From Candida dubliniensis CD36 (lineage: Eukaryota; Ascomycota; Pichiomycetes; Serinales; Debaryomycetaceae): a stretch of 64,000 bases of DNA. Position numbers and translations under genes: made by a program. Position 1 is the stretch's first letter; every line of letters begins with the position of its first letter. The notes beneath the pieces are model-generated. The model was not told the origin of the DNA, ran no database searches, and saw only the letters and a program-made list of their open reading frames with translations. Location of the stretch: assembly GCF_000026945.1 (NCBI RefSeq), contig NC_012863.1, forward strand, positions 1,207,501 through 1,271,500. Direction: 5' to 3'. Shown here piece after piece: positions 19,998 through 31,085 of the stretch.

Positions 19998-21830
19998 TTA
20001 ATTCTCTTCTCCTTCCTCTTCATCATCATCATCATCATCCGTTTTAACATTCCATTGACAGCTAATATCCCATCTTGAACCTTTGGCATTAATACTAACA
20101 TATTTAATAAATTTCAACACTGAAGGGTCTCTAACCATTAAAGTCAATGAATTCCATTTACATTGATTAGTAAATAATAAACTATCATCATTAGGATCAT
20201 TAGTCTTGTAAATTGCTGGATCATCATCTTCTTCTTCATCTTTGTCTGCCATACATAATTCATATCCACCAAATTCCCCTGATTCCCAATTTTTAGGATT
20301 AGCAGCAGTTGGAGTTAAATTCAAAGTGGCTTCAAGTAGCACATTTTCTTCTTGATCATTACGTGCCAATTGGTTCCCAGTAGTAGTTGCCAATATGAAA
20401 TCTTGACCTGGTCTAAATCGACGAATCAAAATTTGATCAGAAGTGGTTATTAAACTGGTCACCAATTTCAACCATTTTTTAAATGCCATAGATTTTAAAA
20501 ATGAACCAAGTTTAGTTAATTTTTGATCTACTTCATTGGTTTCAGTTTCAGCCAATAATTTAAAATTAGGTAATTCTTGTGGTCCTATTCTGTTAGCAAG
20601 ATTGATACCAGCTTCAGTCAATTCAATGGGTGATTTACCATCAATATATAAAAATCTTTGTTTATGAGGAGGAACAGCTACTTTCCATGGATGTTTTACT
20701 TCAGATGCCAATTGTGGAGCAGGGGTATTGATTTCATAATCACGCATTACGGTTCTAAGATTATCGGCATATTCTTTTTTCAATATTTCATTAATCTCAA
20801 TAACTGATTCTTCCACAAAAGTTTTATTCAATTGTTCAAGATTTTCTGGTTTCAAATAAAGTGGATTGATAAATTCAGATAAATATTCCCAATCTTTTGC
20901 ATCTAATTTATTATCTACTGTCTTTGCCAAGATGTCTATTTGTTGTTCATCAAAGTCATTTCTGATAGGTTTAGGAAAATCAAATTCCTGTAATTCTTTA
21001 CTTTGTAATTGTTGTAATGTTGATCTTGCCTCGGTTTCTTCTTGTTCACCTGGAATGTATCCATCTTCACCTGGTTGTGGAATATGGAACCAACCTTGAA
21101 TTGACAATCTATGTTTATCAACTCTTACTTCTTCCACATCATGAAATGATAATCCTGGTTGTACGGTGAAAAATGCAATTTGATTAAATTGAGGTACTAA
21201 CTTGGCACTAAAATCAGTTTTGGGGACATTGGGTACAATGGCAGGGAATAATCTTAATGCACCACCATAATTTTCTTTCCAAGTTTTATCTGGTTCAGGT
21301 AAATATAATATAAAACTAACTCTTCTACTACCAATGACATCATCGTGGGTTAACAAATGACAACCTTTTCTATAAGTGTTGACTGACATATCTGTTTTAA
21401 TCCCACTTAATTTCCCACATCCAGTTACTTTACTGATGATATCTCTAAATTCTTGAGAATAAATACCAGCGCGTAATTTATATAAACTAGGGAGTCTCAG
21501 TAAATCATCCCAATCCAATCCCAGTAAATTGGCCAAATCACCCAGTTGGAAAACTTTATAAATATCAGTTTCCTTTTTGGTGAAGGCAATTTCCGACAAT
21601 ACTTCTTTTCTAACTTGTCTTAACAATGTATCATCCATTAATCCTTTAATGGTGCCCCATCTATATGGTTGTGATTCGGCAATGGTTGTTTTCAAATCAT
21701 CTTGAAATTTGGTGTCCCAGATTTGTTGATTGAAAAAAGAATGAATGTCTTTCTTATTGAAAGAGGTGTTTAATTTTTTCAGCTCCACTGATGATTCTGT
21801 ATCGTTATTACTTCTTTTGCTAGGTGACAT
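19998..21830 (-). CDS. TPA1: Tpa1/OGFOD1 prolyl dihydroxylase of ribosomal protein uS12
   Basis: A 610-residue 2-oxoglutarate/Fe(II) dioxygenase with an ATG at 21830-21828. The metal-binding triad is visible: H162 and D164 in LLTHDDVIGSRRVSFILYL, and H230 in LSFHDVEEV. R241 in HRLSIQGWF should bind 2-oxoglutarate. The C-terminal half is the second, non-catalytic double-stranded beta-helix domain of the family, ending in an acidic Asp/Glu tail. Tpa1 hydroxylates a conserved proline of Rps23 (uS12) in the decoding centre and affects translation termination and mRNA decay. Length, spacing of the triad and the two-domain layout match S. cerevisiae Tpa1. Confidence 0.92.
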   Translation of the reverse strand: MSPSKRSNNDTESSVELKKLNTSFNKKDIHSFFNQQIWDTKFQDDLKTTIAESQPYRWGTIKGLMDDTLLRQVRKEVLSEIAFTKKETDIYKVFQLGDLANLLGLDWDDLLRLPSLYKLRAGIYSQEFRDIISKVTGCGKLSGIKTDMSVNTYRKGCHLLTHDDVIGSRRVSFILYLPEPDKTWKENYGGALRLFPAIVPNVPKTDFSAKLVPQFNQIAFFTVQPGLSFHDVEEVRVDKHRLSIQGWFHIPQPGEDGYIPGEQEETEARSTLQQLQSKELQEFDFPKPIRNDFDEQQIDILAKTVDNKLDAKDWEYLSEFINPLYLKPENLEQLNKTFVEESVIEINEILKKEYADNLRTVMRDYEINTPAPQLASEVKHPWKVAVPPHKQRFLYIDGKSPIELTEAGINLANRIGPQELPNFKLLAETETNEVDQKLTKLGSFLKSMAFKKWLKLVTSLITTSDQILIRRFRPGQDFILATTTGNQLARNDQEENVLLEATLNLTPTAANPKNWESGEFGGYELCMADKDEEEDDDPAIYKTNDPNDDSLLFTNQCKWNSLTLMVRDPSVLKFIKYVSINAKGSRWDISCQWNVKTDDDDDDEEEGEEN

Positions 21831-23939
21831 GATGATTTGTGTGTGTGTGTTCTAAGGTAAAACCAGAGAAATGAAGAATTATCGATGTATAAATATTTTG
21901 GCTCACGAATATTATCAGACCATTCTTAACATTCTTTTTTTTTTTTCTTTTTCAGAATCTCATCGCATTTATTCACACACCACTAACAAAACAGACAATG
22001 TACTTATAATTACAACCATAAGGTGATGTAATTCTGTAGATCTTCCTGGTCATGTGATAAACTTAATCTAATTGAAACCCAAGGCTGCTCTGACGGTGTT
22101 CTTTAGTTTTAGAATTGATATCCCTTATGGTCTCTTCTTTAAATCATTCATGCTAATGGATATTACCAGAGAATAAATGTTTGCCAATATGATAGAACAA
22201 TTCACACCATTCCCATATCAGGCTTATTTTAAATGAATTTTTCTGAATTAATGTTGGGATGGTATGAAATTGATTTAAAATCCCTTTAATTTGCTGTAAT
22301 AGATCAGGTTGGAAAATGTTACAGGACGATGTCTAACTTCAATTTCTATTCCCACTATGTATTATATCTTTATAAATTCATATCAAACTACAATCAGCTT
22401 TCCTATAAAATTAGCTCATTTTTGGATCATCATACCTAGATTAATACAAGTTCTATACAAATATTAAATCATGCATTCAGTATTGTTGGACTTTACTTGA
22501 TAATATTCCATTAAGATGCCACATTTCTAACAATGAAATTGACTTTACAGACACCAATCAAGCAAAGAACTTGGACAACCACTTTGGCAGAGGATGAGAA
22601 CGAACTTATCAAGCCCTTGATGATTTTTATTCTCGGTAGATAAAACTGTATATACTTCCAGTTGAGTTAATAAAAATTTGCTCTCCTTATATATCACCAT
22701 TTACTCTAGCAGAATTTGTTTGTTGTACAGTTAAACGATATCTCATTCAACATAATGTAAAGGGAATATGATTTTTAATTAAAGTGTGAATGCATTTGAA
22801 ATATGTGCAAAGGATACATTTGCAACCAAGTCATTGATTATTCCTTAGTACTTTTCTTTTTTTTTTTTGGGTGAGAATTTAAACAAAAATTATCACCAAA
22901 TATTCTCTACTGCAAGACTTGATTACAAAAACAATTACCTAGTCAGAGAATACTTTATCAATCCATTGATGTATAATTATTAGTATTAGAACCATTATCA
23001 AATGTTTACTCATGCTCCATTACAGCACTTTTAATCAAGAACCCATATTAAAGTAAACTCCAATAGTTTGAAACCCAATAAGAGAAAAAACAAAAGAGTT
23101 GGGTCCATTCATTAAATAAAAATGTCCTTTATTCACGTATCAATAGAGTAATAATACGCCAGTTTCTTCAAATATAATTCCAAAACTATTCATTGGCAAT
23201 AAGGAAAGAGAACAAGAAGGTTTCTGATAAATAACATTGCCAATTTATATCTCATAACCTAAACAATGCCAAATAATAGAGAAAACCCTAGAAATTTTGA
23301 TAGTCGGATATAAAATAACTAATGTATTAATAATTGTCAGAACTTCAATCTTGATTTAATCAATTAATACATAAAACTACTTACCTAACATCAAGATGGA
23401 TAGATACAAATATACGTGCTTCACCCATTTGAAAAATCCCTTATTTCATGTATACCAATTGACCATAAAGACTTTAGCTGTTACTTTATCTATTGAATTA
23501 ATGGGTAAAATGACTGATTGATCCAACTTTTAATCTTGATTCCAAACGAAAAAAAAGCCACATCAATCCTGTTTGATAGTCAGCGTATAGAAAACAACAA
23601 TCTTGAAATGTTATAACCATTAGTGACATTTATGATATGTTAAACATTAAGTATTTTAACTCAGTCTCTGGCTATTAGATTGCAAGGCAGTACAAAGAGA
23701 CTTAAATGTTGTAAAGAATAATCCATTAAACAAATGCATTTATGCCTCTTTCAATATCAGATCAGGTTTGTAAATGGCAATATATTATTATGTGGATTAA
23801 TTCATTTGTAGGTTTATTTTTTATAATAGAATGGCTGCGAAAACAGTATTTTATGAGAAATTTCTCCCCAGTCGGGTAAATTTAATTCTAAACCATCAGA
23901 AAACTTCTTTTTCTTATTTCCAATTCTTTTTTTCAAGAA

Positions 23940-24725
23940 GAGTCTAGCCGGGTAGGGTTTATACAGGCTAAAATCTGACAAAATTTGACCATATTCTTTT
24001 ATGACATTAACTAATGGAAAATGAGCTCCTGATTTCAATGGTACCATTAGTTTCAACGTAGCACAATTATTGAGCAAGTTATAGCAAATTTGATTTTCCA
24101 AAAACACATAGTAAAGACAGAATCCATCAAAAAAATAAATTACATCAGTCTAGCCGGGTAGACTTCATGTATGTGAAAATATGACCATAATGTTTTATGA
24201 CATTAAATGATGGAGAATGAAATTCTGACTTCAACGGTACTATTCGTTCCGCTGTAGCATTAATATTGAGTGAGTTATGGCAAAATTTAATTTTTTCGAA
24301 CTCTTAAGTCAGCAAGTTTGAAATTTTGAAAATTTTTTGAAATTTTTTCAGAAACCAAGAATGAAGGTAAAACCCACCAAAAAAAAATTCCCACCAAAAT
24401 CAAAAATTTGACCCTAATGTTTTATGACATTAACTAATGGAAAATGAGCTCCTGATTTCAATGGTGTCATTATTTTCAACGTAGCACAAATATTGGGTGA
24501 GTTATAGCAAATTTGATTTTCCAGAAATGCATAGTAAAAGCAGTGCTTTGCAAAAAAAATAAATTACATCAGTCTAGCCGGGTATGATTCATATATAGGT
24601 AAAAATCTGACCAATTTTTTTTGATGACATTAAATGATGGAGAATGACTCGCTGATTTCAATAATACCATTGGTTTCAATATAACTCAAATACTGGGTGA
24701 ATTATAGCCGATTGTATTTTGAGGA
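23940..24725. repeat. Four-copy degenerate tandem repeat, about 200 bp
   Basis: Four imperfect direct copies are anchored on TGACATTAA(C/A)T at 24002, 24198, 24425 and 24625 (spacings 196, 227 and 200 bp). Each is followed by an AATGAG/A...CTGATTTCAA block and a GAGTTATAGCAAATTTGATTTT-like block. The leader TCTAGCCGGGTA occurs before copies 1, 2 and 4 (about 23943, 24150, 24572) and is missing before copy 3. This family is unrelated by eye to the 172-bp RPS unit. Confidence 0.75.
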
Positions 24726-25696
24726 CATAGATGTATGCAAAGATGAGGATTTCGTTCGAAACCTGCAGATACTTAGACATCAAATAATAACAGAATTGTT
24801 GATCAATATAACGAAAGTACATTTGAACCATAAAAAACAAGCTTTATTATAATCACAATCATAATTTATCCTGCTGTGTAATACTTTAGCTAGTTGTATT
24901 AATATCAATGTGGTTGGTTACCAAGCTGGTAGTACAAACATAGTGTAGACAATAAGAAATGAGAAAAAGACCAGCAGCACTCTCTAGAAATAAAGCAGAG
25001 CTGTCTTGAGAACGAAAGAGCAGCAATCATGCAACCTAGTGGCTATTATTTATGATTTGAGAAAATAAAGATATAGTTTCTGCTAAACACAAATGAAGCA
25101 AAAGTGGCAAACACATGTTAATTGTCTCAATTGACTAGTAGCAAGTAGTAGACATTAACTTCAAACAAAGACACTAACACCCTCCACAATATGTATAATG
25201 TCAGTAATGTTCTAATCAGCAATGAAATTTGAGTCATACGATTTGTTATTGTCGTCTTGTTTAACCATCTTTATACTTTTCCTATCATTGTTAGAATCAG
25301 AATCCGATTGTCGTTGTTATCCCTCTTTTCCGATGGTTCATTTCTTGTCAGAGCATTTGTTTGAAGTGATATTGGTAGTCTTGTATCCTGCTTCTCATTT
25401 CTTTCCATTGTCTTCAAGCACTCTATTTGTAAAAAACCAACACAACTATCCATATTGATAGTCTATAAAGACTGACATGCCCTGATGTAGACGCATACGA
25501 TAAGTTCCCCATTGAAATCTGTTTGTTGGTATTACTTGAATTATGGATACTTAGGGAAAACTCTAAATCTTTACCGCAATAAAATAAAAATTAATCCAGC
25601 CACTTGTCCAACACCCATAATACTTTTATAAAACAACTTAGTATATCCTTATTTTCCAAATAGTTCAATAAACTGTTTCATTTTTCAATATTTTGC

Positions 25697-26484
25697 TCAT
25701 AATCTCTTTCTTGTTGTTGAAATATCAATTAGTATTTTATAGTGTTTCCAATACGAATTAAATCCCAAGCATGAAGTAACACCAAATACACAAGGTAGTA
25801 GTGAATGACTCTTGATCAAACTAAATATAAGATCATCAATTTTCCATATGCTCTTAAACATTATACTGAAACCATATTGATTGATCTGGCAAAAGGAAAC
25901 AATAAATAATAAAATGTACCCAGTTGACAAAATGATAGCCAGTAGAATATTTACCCCATTAGCACTAACACTTTCAACACTACGTGCCATATCTTCGTTT
26001 AAACTCCCAATAACAATGATTCTTATCCCATAGACACTCAATATGACAAACCTGTTGGCCTTCCTATTGTAAACCAGTTTTCATTGAAATTAAGTGTTCT
26101 CTTCATTAAAATTCAACCATACACAAGAAGTCTTGGGGAAATCAAATTCATCACAAATTGTATCATAATTAACAAAGGCATTCCCGATAGAAGCCATGCA
26201 TCTAAAACTTTATGAACGGACAATTCTTAAATGTTGTAACAATCTTGTGGCTTTTCTAGAACTTCTTAGACGAGTATTCCCATATATCTCCACAGGATTT
26301 TTGACAGTTTCCAAGACAGCTTGATGAACGAACGGGATATATCATCTTCATTAATATCCAATGAAAAATTGATGAGTACTTCTTTTTTGACCATTAGCAG
26401 AGGGTATAGTTCATAATCAAAACAAACTGCCCATCGTCTATCTCCACTAATGCCATCTATAATTGTTGGATCTGGAATACCCAA
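25697..26484 (-). other. Decayed ORF remnants of unknown origin
   Basis: Two minus-strand open stretches, 26484-26266 (72 codons, beginning MGIPDPTIIDGISGDRRWAV) and 26041-25697 (114 codons, with two hydrophobic spans), lie in line but in frames broken by stops. The composition is protein-like rather than low complexity. They may be remnants of one membrane-protein gene. I recognise no family. Confidence 0.3.
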
Positions 26485-27572
26485 TTTTCACTTGACTGTT
26501 GATACACAACACCAGAATGAAATATATTTTATCAATACTATTTTATATATCTTCAAATGTGTATACCATTTTGATTAATTGATGATGTAGTTCAGAAGAA
26601 AGTAGAGTGGACGATGTGTAAGAGTTATTTTTATGCTTGAGAAAATTTTTTTGTTTTTTTTTTTTCCTTTGTACGTGGCAAACCATGGGTCCTATATTTA
26701 TGCTCTCTATACAAACTCTACCAAAGAAGTATAATAACAGTTAAAACCCAATTCCCTTGATTTTTTTTAGTGGACAAAGAACCATAAAAGTGTTTCCTAC
26801 AATATTAGTAGAATATGATTGATCTTAGTCTGACAAACCATACTTCATTCTGCCAACAATTATGAATTTATATTGTAGCAGTAAATGTTGAATTCTATGT
26901 AACCAAACAGCAGTCGACTTCCAGTGATGACTCTCCAAAAGGGATTCTCACATATACTTATAATCCAACTTGTCTCTCCCTAACACACATTGAGTTTAAT
27001 CGTTAAGCAGGATTAATTCTAACGCATCAATAGCATATAATAGTTGGTTGGCTTTTCCTTCATCGGCTCAACATAACAATAACCATATTACTCAACATAA
27101 CAATAACCAAGTCAACATGTGTATAGTATAACCTTATCAATCTTACACGCTAGTAATAAGTTAATACTAGTTGAATTCACTTCACTTGCCCTTAATGAAA
27201 TTCTGTGATGAGAACAACCATTCGCATCAATACTTTAGTTGATGTATTAACAACTAATCAAATTAATTGTTGATAAACAAGGGTGAGGATATGAAACTTA
27301 GCTGAGTGGTAAGTAATTCCCCAAGAAGCTTCTGTTCATGTCTCGACGTTTCCTCAATAGGAGCAATACAACAACAAAATATTATTATGAAGTGGGACAT
27401 TAGACTGTAAACATGGAAGTTCCAAATGATATTGACCACAGCACATCCTATTAAGAAACGCATTAAAATCCAATAAAATGACTAATTCAAACTTCCTTGT
27501 ATAAAGTGCCGTATTATTATTCTGTAGCTCACAACCAATTAGATAAATTGAACCATGAACTGGGAGTTACCA

Positions 27573-28141
27573 CTAAGTCAATTCTGAGTTCTTATCATTG
27601 ATATCTAAACCAAGGTGACAACAACCTAGTTCGAAAACAGCATATTCTCTACCAAAGTTAGCACCTGGAACCAAACCTGAACCATCTATTAATGCATCAC
27701 TAATGCTGGATAAGTAACGACCATGCAAGGTGGGGGTGGCCACAACATCGACTTGTCGTGGTTTGGCAAAAGCTTGTATAAAAATATTATCGACAATCAA
27801 ATCACTTACTCCAATACCTGTGTAATCTTGACCAACATCTCTCACAACTTGACTTAACAAATTAATTTCATGATGTTAGCTTTTTGGATACCAGTAACTA
27901 ACTTTCTTTTGTCTTTCAAAGCAAAACCAAAAGCACATATGGCAATTCTTTCGGAGTTGATTCTTGTCAAAATTTTCAAGAATTCAACAACATCTGGTTA
28001 TGATTGATGTTGCAATCCAATATATTTACCTTCAGTATATTCACTGATTTAGAAAGAATCAATACCATCGTAAATGCTCTTAACACCTGGAAGGTTCTTA
28101 ATAAAAACTAATGAAGCTTAAATATCGAATTCCTTTTTTAA
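27573..28141 (-). pseudogene. NAD-isocitrate dehydrogenase regulatory subunit (IDH1-type) pseudogene
   Basis: Minus-strand translation matches the middle and C-terminal part of the mitochondrial NAD-IDH regulatory subunit over about 185 residues. Segments include [100 protein letters not shown] and HLGLDI. It is dead: in-frame stops occur at 28120-28118, 28051-28049 and 28000-27998. A short deletion near 27860 shifts the frame after KANIMKL, and homology stops about 20 residues before the normal C terminus. The family motif REN-TEGEYSG is altered to SEY-TEGKYIG. The N-terminal third is missing or too decayed to see. Confidence 0.85.
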
Positions 28142-28934
28142 TCAATGATTTGGCAAATTTCAATCTCTAATAAAATAATTAAAGTGATTTCAAAATATCA
28201 ATCATGATGTTCCAAATATGGCAACTACTCAACAAATCATGGATCCCAAAAGTCAAAAAATTGATCACCAATAAAATACTTGTACCAGATATCAAATACT
28301 GCTTTGAGACAACTAGCGGAGATAACTTGTTATAGTTTCACTCATAATCCTGGACTTCTAATAATGAGAATTAAATCACTATTTATTCATTTAACGATTC
28401 CTAGGTGTGCATCATAAACATCCATATCAATTAGTAAATAATAATCTGTTTAACCATTAGTACTATCCAGCTTGACTAACTAAAATAATTAAACCTATTT
28501 TCATAAACATGATAACAACTGATAAACTAAACCCAGTAGATGACTGTGACACCAATACCAAAAGTGGCTAGTTCTGTTAAATTCATTAATCCTAAGTACA
28601 TTTCCATTGTACATTTATTAATTTCATTGAAATATGGCTATTAGGTAGATTTACCGACCAGCGTCTAAAATAATGGGGACTTCTTTAAAAGCAATACAAC
28701 AACAAATGACCAATAATTACTTGACGCCATTGACTAAGTATCTCTGTAACTCTCAAACACTATTAATTCACTATCATCCTATTCATTCTCTTGATTGAAG
28801 TAGTTAAGTCTAATATCCCGCCAAACAAAACTGGAAACCACTAACCGCTATCACAATAAATTACAACTCATGGCGTCAATGGAACTATTCATACATTCTC
28901 ATAGGGATCTAAACTTGAATAAACAATTGATTGA

Positions 28935-29150
28935 ATGATTTATGTTGTGCTAGTTGAGGTGTTTCAATATAACTTGTTGTGTACTAATGAGATTGATAAA
29001 GTTGGTTGTAAAAAAAAAGTTGTAAGAAAAGGTTGTAAGAAATTGGTTGTAAGAAAAGATTCTAAGAAATTAGGCTTGAGAAAAAATAATAGACGCCAGA
29101 AAAATACCCAAAAAAATCCTAGTAAAAACCATTATGCATGGGAGAAATAA
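28935..29150 (+). other. Short Lys-rich open frame made of imperfect repeats
   Basis: A 71-codon frame whose middle is built from four imperfect repeats of GGTTGTAAGAAA-type sequence (28998-29075). They encode runs like GCKKLVVRK. It lies at the HOK/RPS junction. It is probably not a functional gene, and the repeat rather than the frame is the real feature. Confidence 0.3.
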
Positions 29151-30900
29151 GTTCCGAACCTTGCATGAAACTTGCATATTTATGTCCGAATTTGCCTAAA
29201 ATTTGTATGTATTTTGAGCACGGGTACACGACTTTCTTAACTCCGACCTGGTCACGTGACTTTTTCCATACAAATTCCTGCATTTTCTGCATATACTTGC
29301 ATGTTAACTCCGTGACTTAGGAAGAATGAGACGCAACAGAGAGGACACAATAACACACTCAATACTCTTCCCATGCACACCCAGACCTCCCATTTTCTAG
29401 CCTAATTATCAATCAAGTCTCAATCTCAGATTGAAAACGATCGATAAAAAATTGAGTGAGATATTGCAGATTGAAATATTTCACCACCGATTTTAACAAA
29501 TATGCTACCAACTTACCACCTCCCCATAGTTAATATTACACCTCTCAATAAAATAATCAGTTTTCATCTCTACATAATGTTATTACTATCACATGATAGG
29601 CAGAGTCTAGAAGTATCATAAGATCAATAGAAACAAAATAAATCAAGTATACCACACCCAGTATTAAAGAAACACTGATATTTCCCAAATCCTAGGGTAT
29701 TGACCACCAAAAAAAACACCACAAAATCATTTCCGCAATAGTTAAGGATGGAAATTGAAGTGTGGGCGGTAGAGGGGTGCTACAAGAGCCAATCAGGTGC
29801 CGATTTGTAGGCTACAGTTGTGGTGGTTGAAACCGAGAGTATGTTTAGTAGCGGCATTTAGTTGGGAGCTGTATGAGCAAAAAGGCCGTTTTGCCCATAG
29901 TTAAGAGCATGCTCGTAAACTCCGTTTGTAATGGTACAACCAGTTGGAGCAGTAAAACTGCCCAATGGGTGCCGATTTGTAGCCAAACATGAACATTGTT
30001 AAAGCCGTCATAACCGATCCAAAGATCAGTTGTGGCATGTTCTCTGGGACAAAAAAGGCCGTTTTTGCCATAGTTAAGAGCACCCCCTTTCTGTAGGTCA
30101 ACGAATTGAAGTCGGAACTTGGGGGCTCTGGTGCCGATTTGTAGAGGAAGGTTATGGAGTTTGGAACCGAGAGTATTGATTTGATCAATGGTGTTTTCAT
30201 TGTTGGAGGGCAAAAAGTGCGAGATGGCCAGAAAAGTCGTGCGCAGGGCATTTTGGAAAAACAGCGATTACTGGTGAACAAGGACGTCTTCAAAGACCAG
30301 ACTAGGGCCGATTTGAACCGACATCAATCTAGATTATTGGGTATAACTTTGGTTTAAATCGGCTAAAAATTGGAGGAGTTATTAAAGAAAATATTTTGGT
30401 GGTCAATCTCCGTGTTTTGGTTGGAGAAGAATGGATCAACGAGTATTGATGCTACAAAGGTGAAACTAGTGCCGATTTGTAGCCACAGGATGTAACTACC
30501 TATCACTGAAAGAACCGTTAAAAAAGGTGTTGAAACAGGACCTGTAGAGCAAAAAAGGCCGTTTTCGCCATAGTTAAGAAAAAACTATTTTGATCCGCGA
30601 GCCACCAAATTACCAGTTTCTGCGCTACAAAGATCAAACTGGTGCCGATTTGTAGCCACAGGATGTAACTACTAACACCGAGAGAGCCATTGGAAAAGGT
30701 CTTTAAACAGGACCTGTAGAACAAAAAAGGCCGTTTTTGCCATAGTTAAGGAAATCGCAGTTATGTCCAGTCAAAACAATGCGACGAATAGAAGCGCTAC
30801 AAAAGTCAAACTAGTGCCGATTTGTAGCCACGTGTTATGACTACGAACCCCATGAGAACTGTTAGAAACGGTATCCAACTGCATACTGGGGGACAAAAAA

Positions 30901-30913
30901 GGCCGTTTTGGCC
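30901..30913. other. Intact SfiI site in alt unit
   Basis: GGCCGTTTTGGCC, a perfect SfiI site in the seventh unit. SfiI sites in C. albicans lie almost only in the MRS, which is why the enzyme was used for chromosome mapping. Confidence 0.95.
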
Positions 30914-31072
30914 ATAGTTAAGGGTCAAAATAGTGGTTTATTGTTGACAGAAGATCGAGTATAGACGAGTAAATGGTAACGCTAGTGCCGATTTGGAGCC
31001 ACAAAATGTGAGTACCAAAGCCGTTAGATACTGTTTGAAAACCTATTTAGATGAAAGCTGTGGGACAAAAAA

Positions 31073-31085
31073 GGCCGTTTTGGCC
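31073..31085. other. Intact SfiI site in alt unit
   Basis: A second perfect GGCCGTTTTGGCC, 172 bp after the first, in the next unit. Other units carry one-base variants, for example GGCCGTTTTCGCC at 30557 and GGCCGTTTTTGCC at 30057 and 30729, which SfiI would not cut. Confidence 0.95.

Larger units (their letters stand above)
22000..29150. repeat. HOK-like part of the MRS
   Basis: A low-gene-density, AT-rich stretch with only short open frames. It contains a four-copy degenerate repeat (23.94-24.72 kb), decayed ORF fragments on the minus strand (25.7-26.5 kb), an IDH pseudogene (27.57-28.14 kb) and a Lys-rich short frame (28.94-29.15 kb). Assignment to HOK comes from its position on the side of the RPS away from FGR6. 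Confidence 0.55.

Noticed and set aside
25222..25458. A 78-codon hydrophobic plus-strand frame in HOK
   Set aside because: Both strands are open here by chance; composition is not distinctive and there is no match to a known family.
29845..30724. Several open frames of 60-130 codons in the alt array
   Set aside because: They follow the 172-bp period and shift frame from unit to unit, so they reflect repeat structure, not genes.
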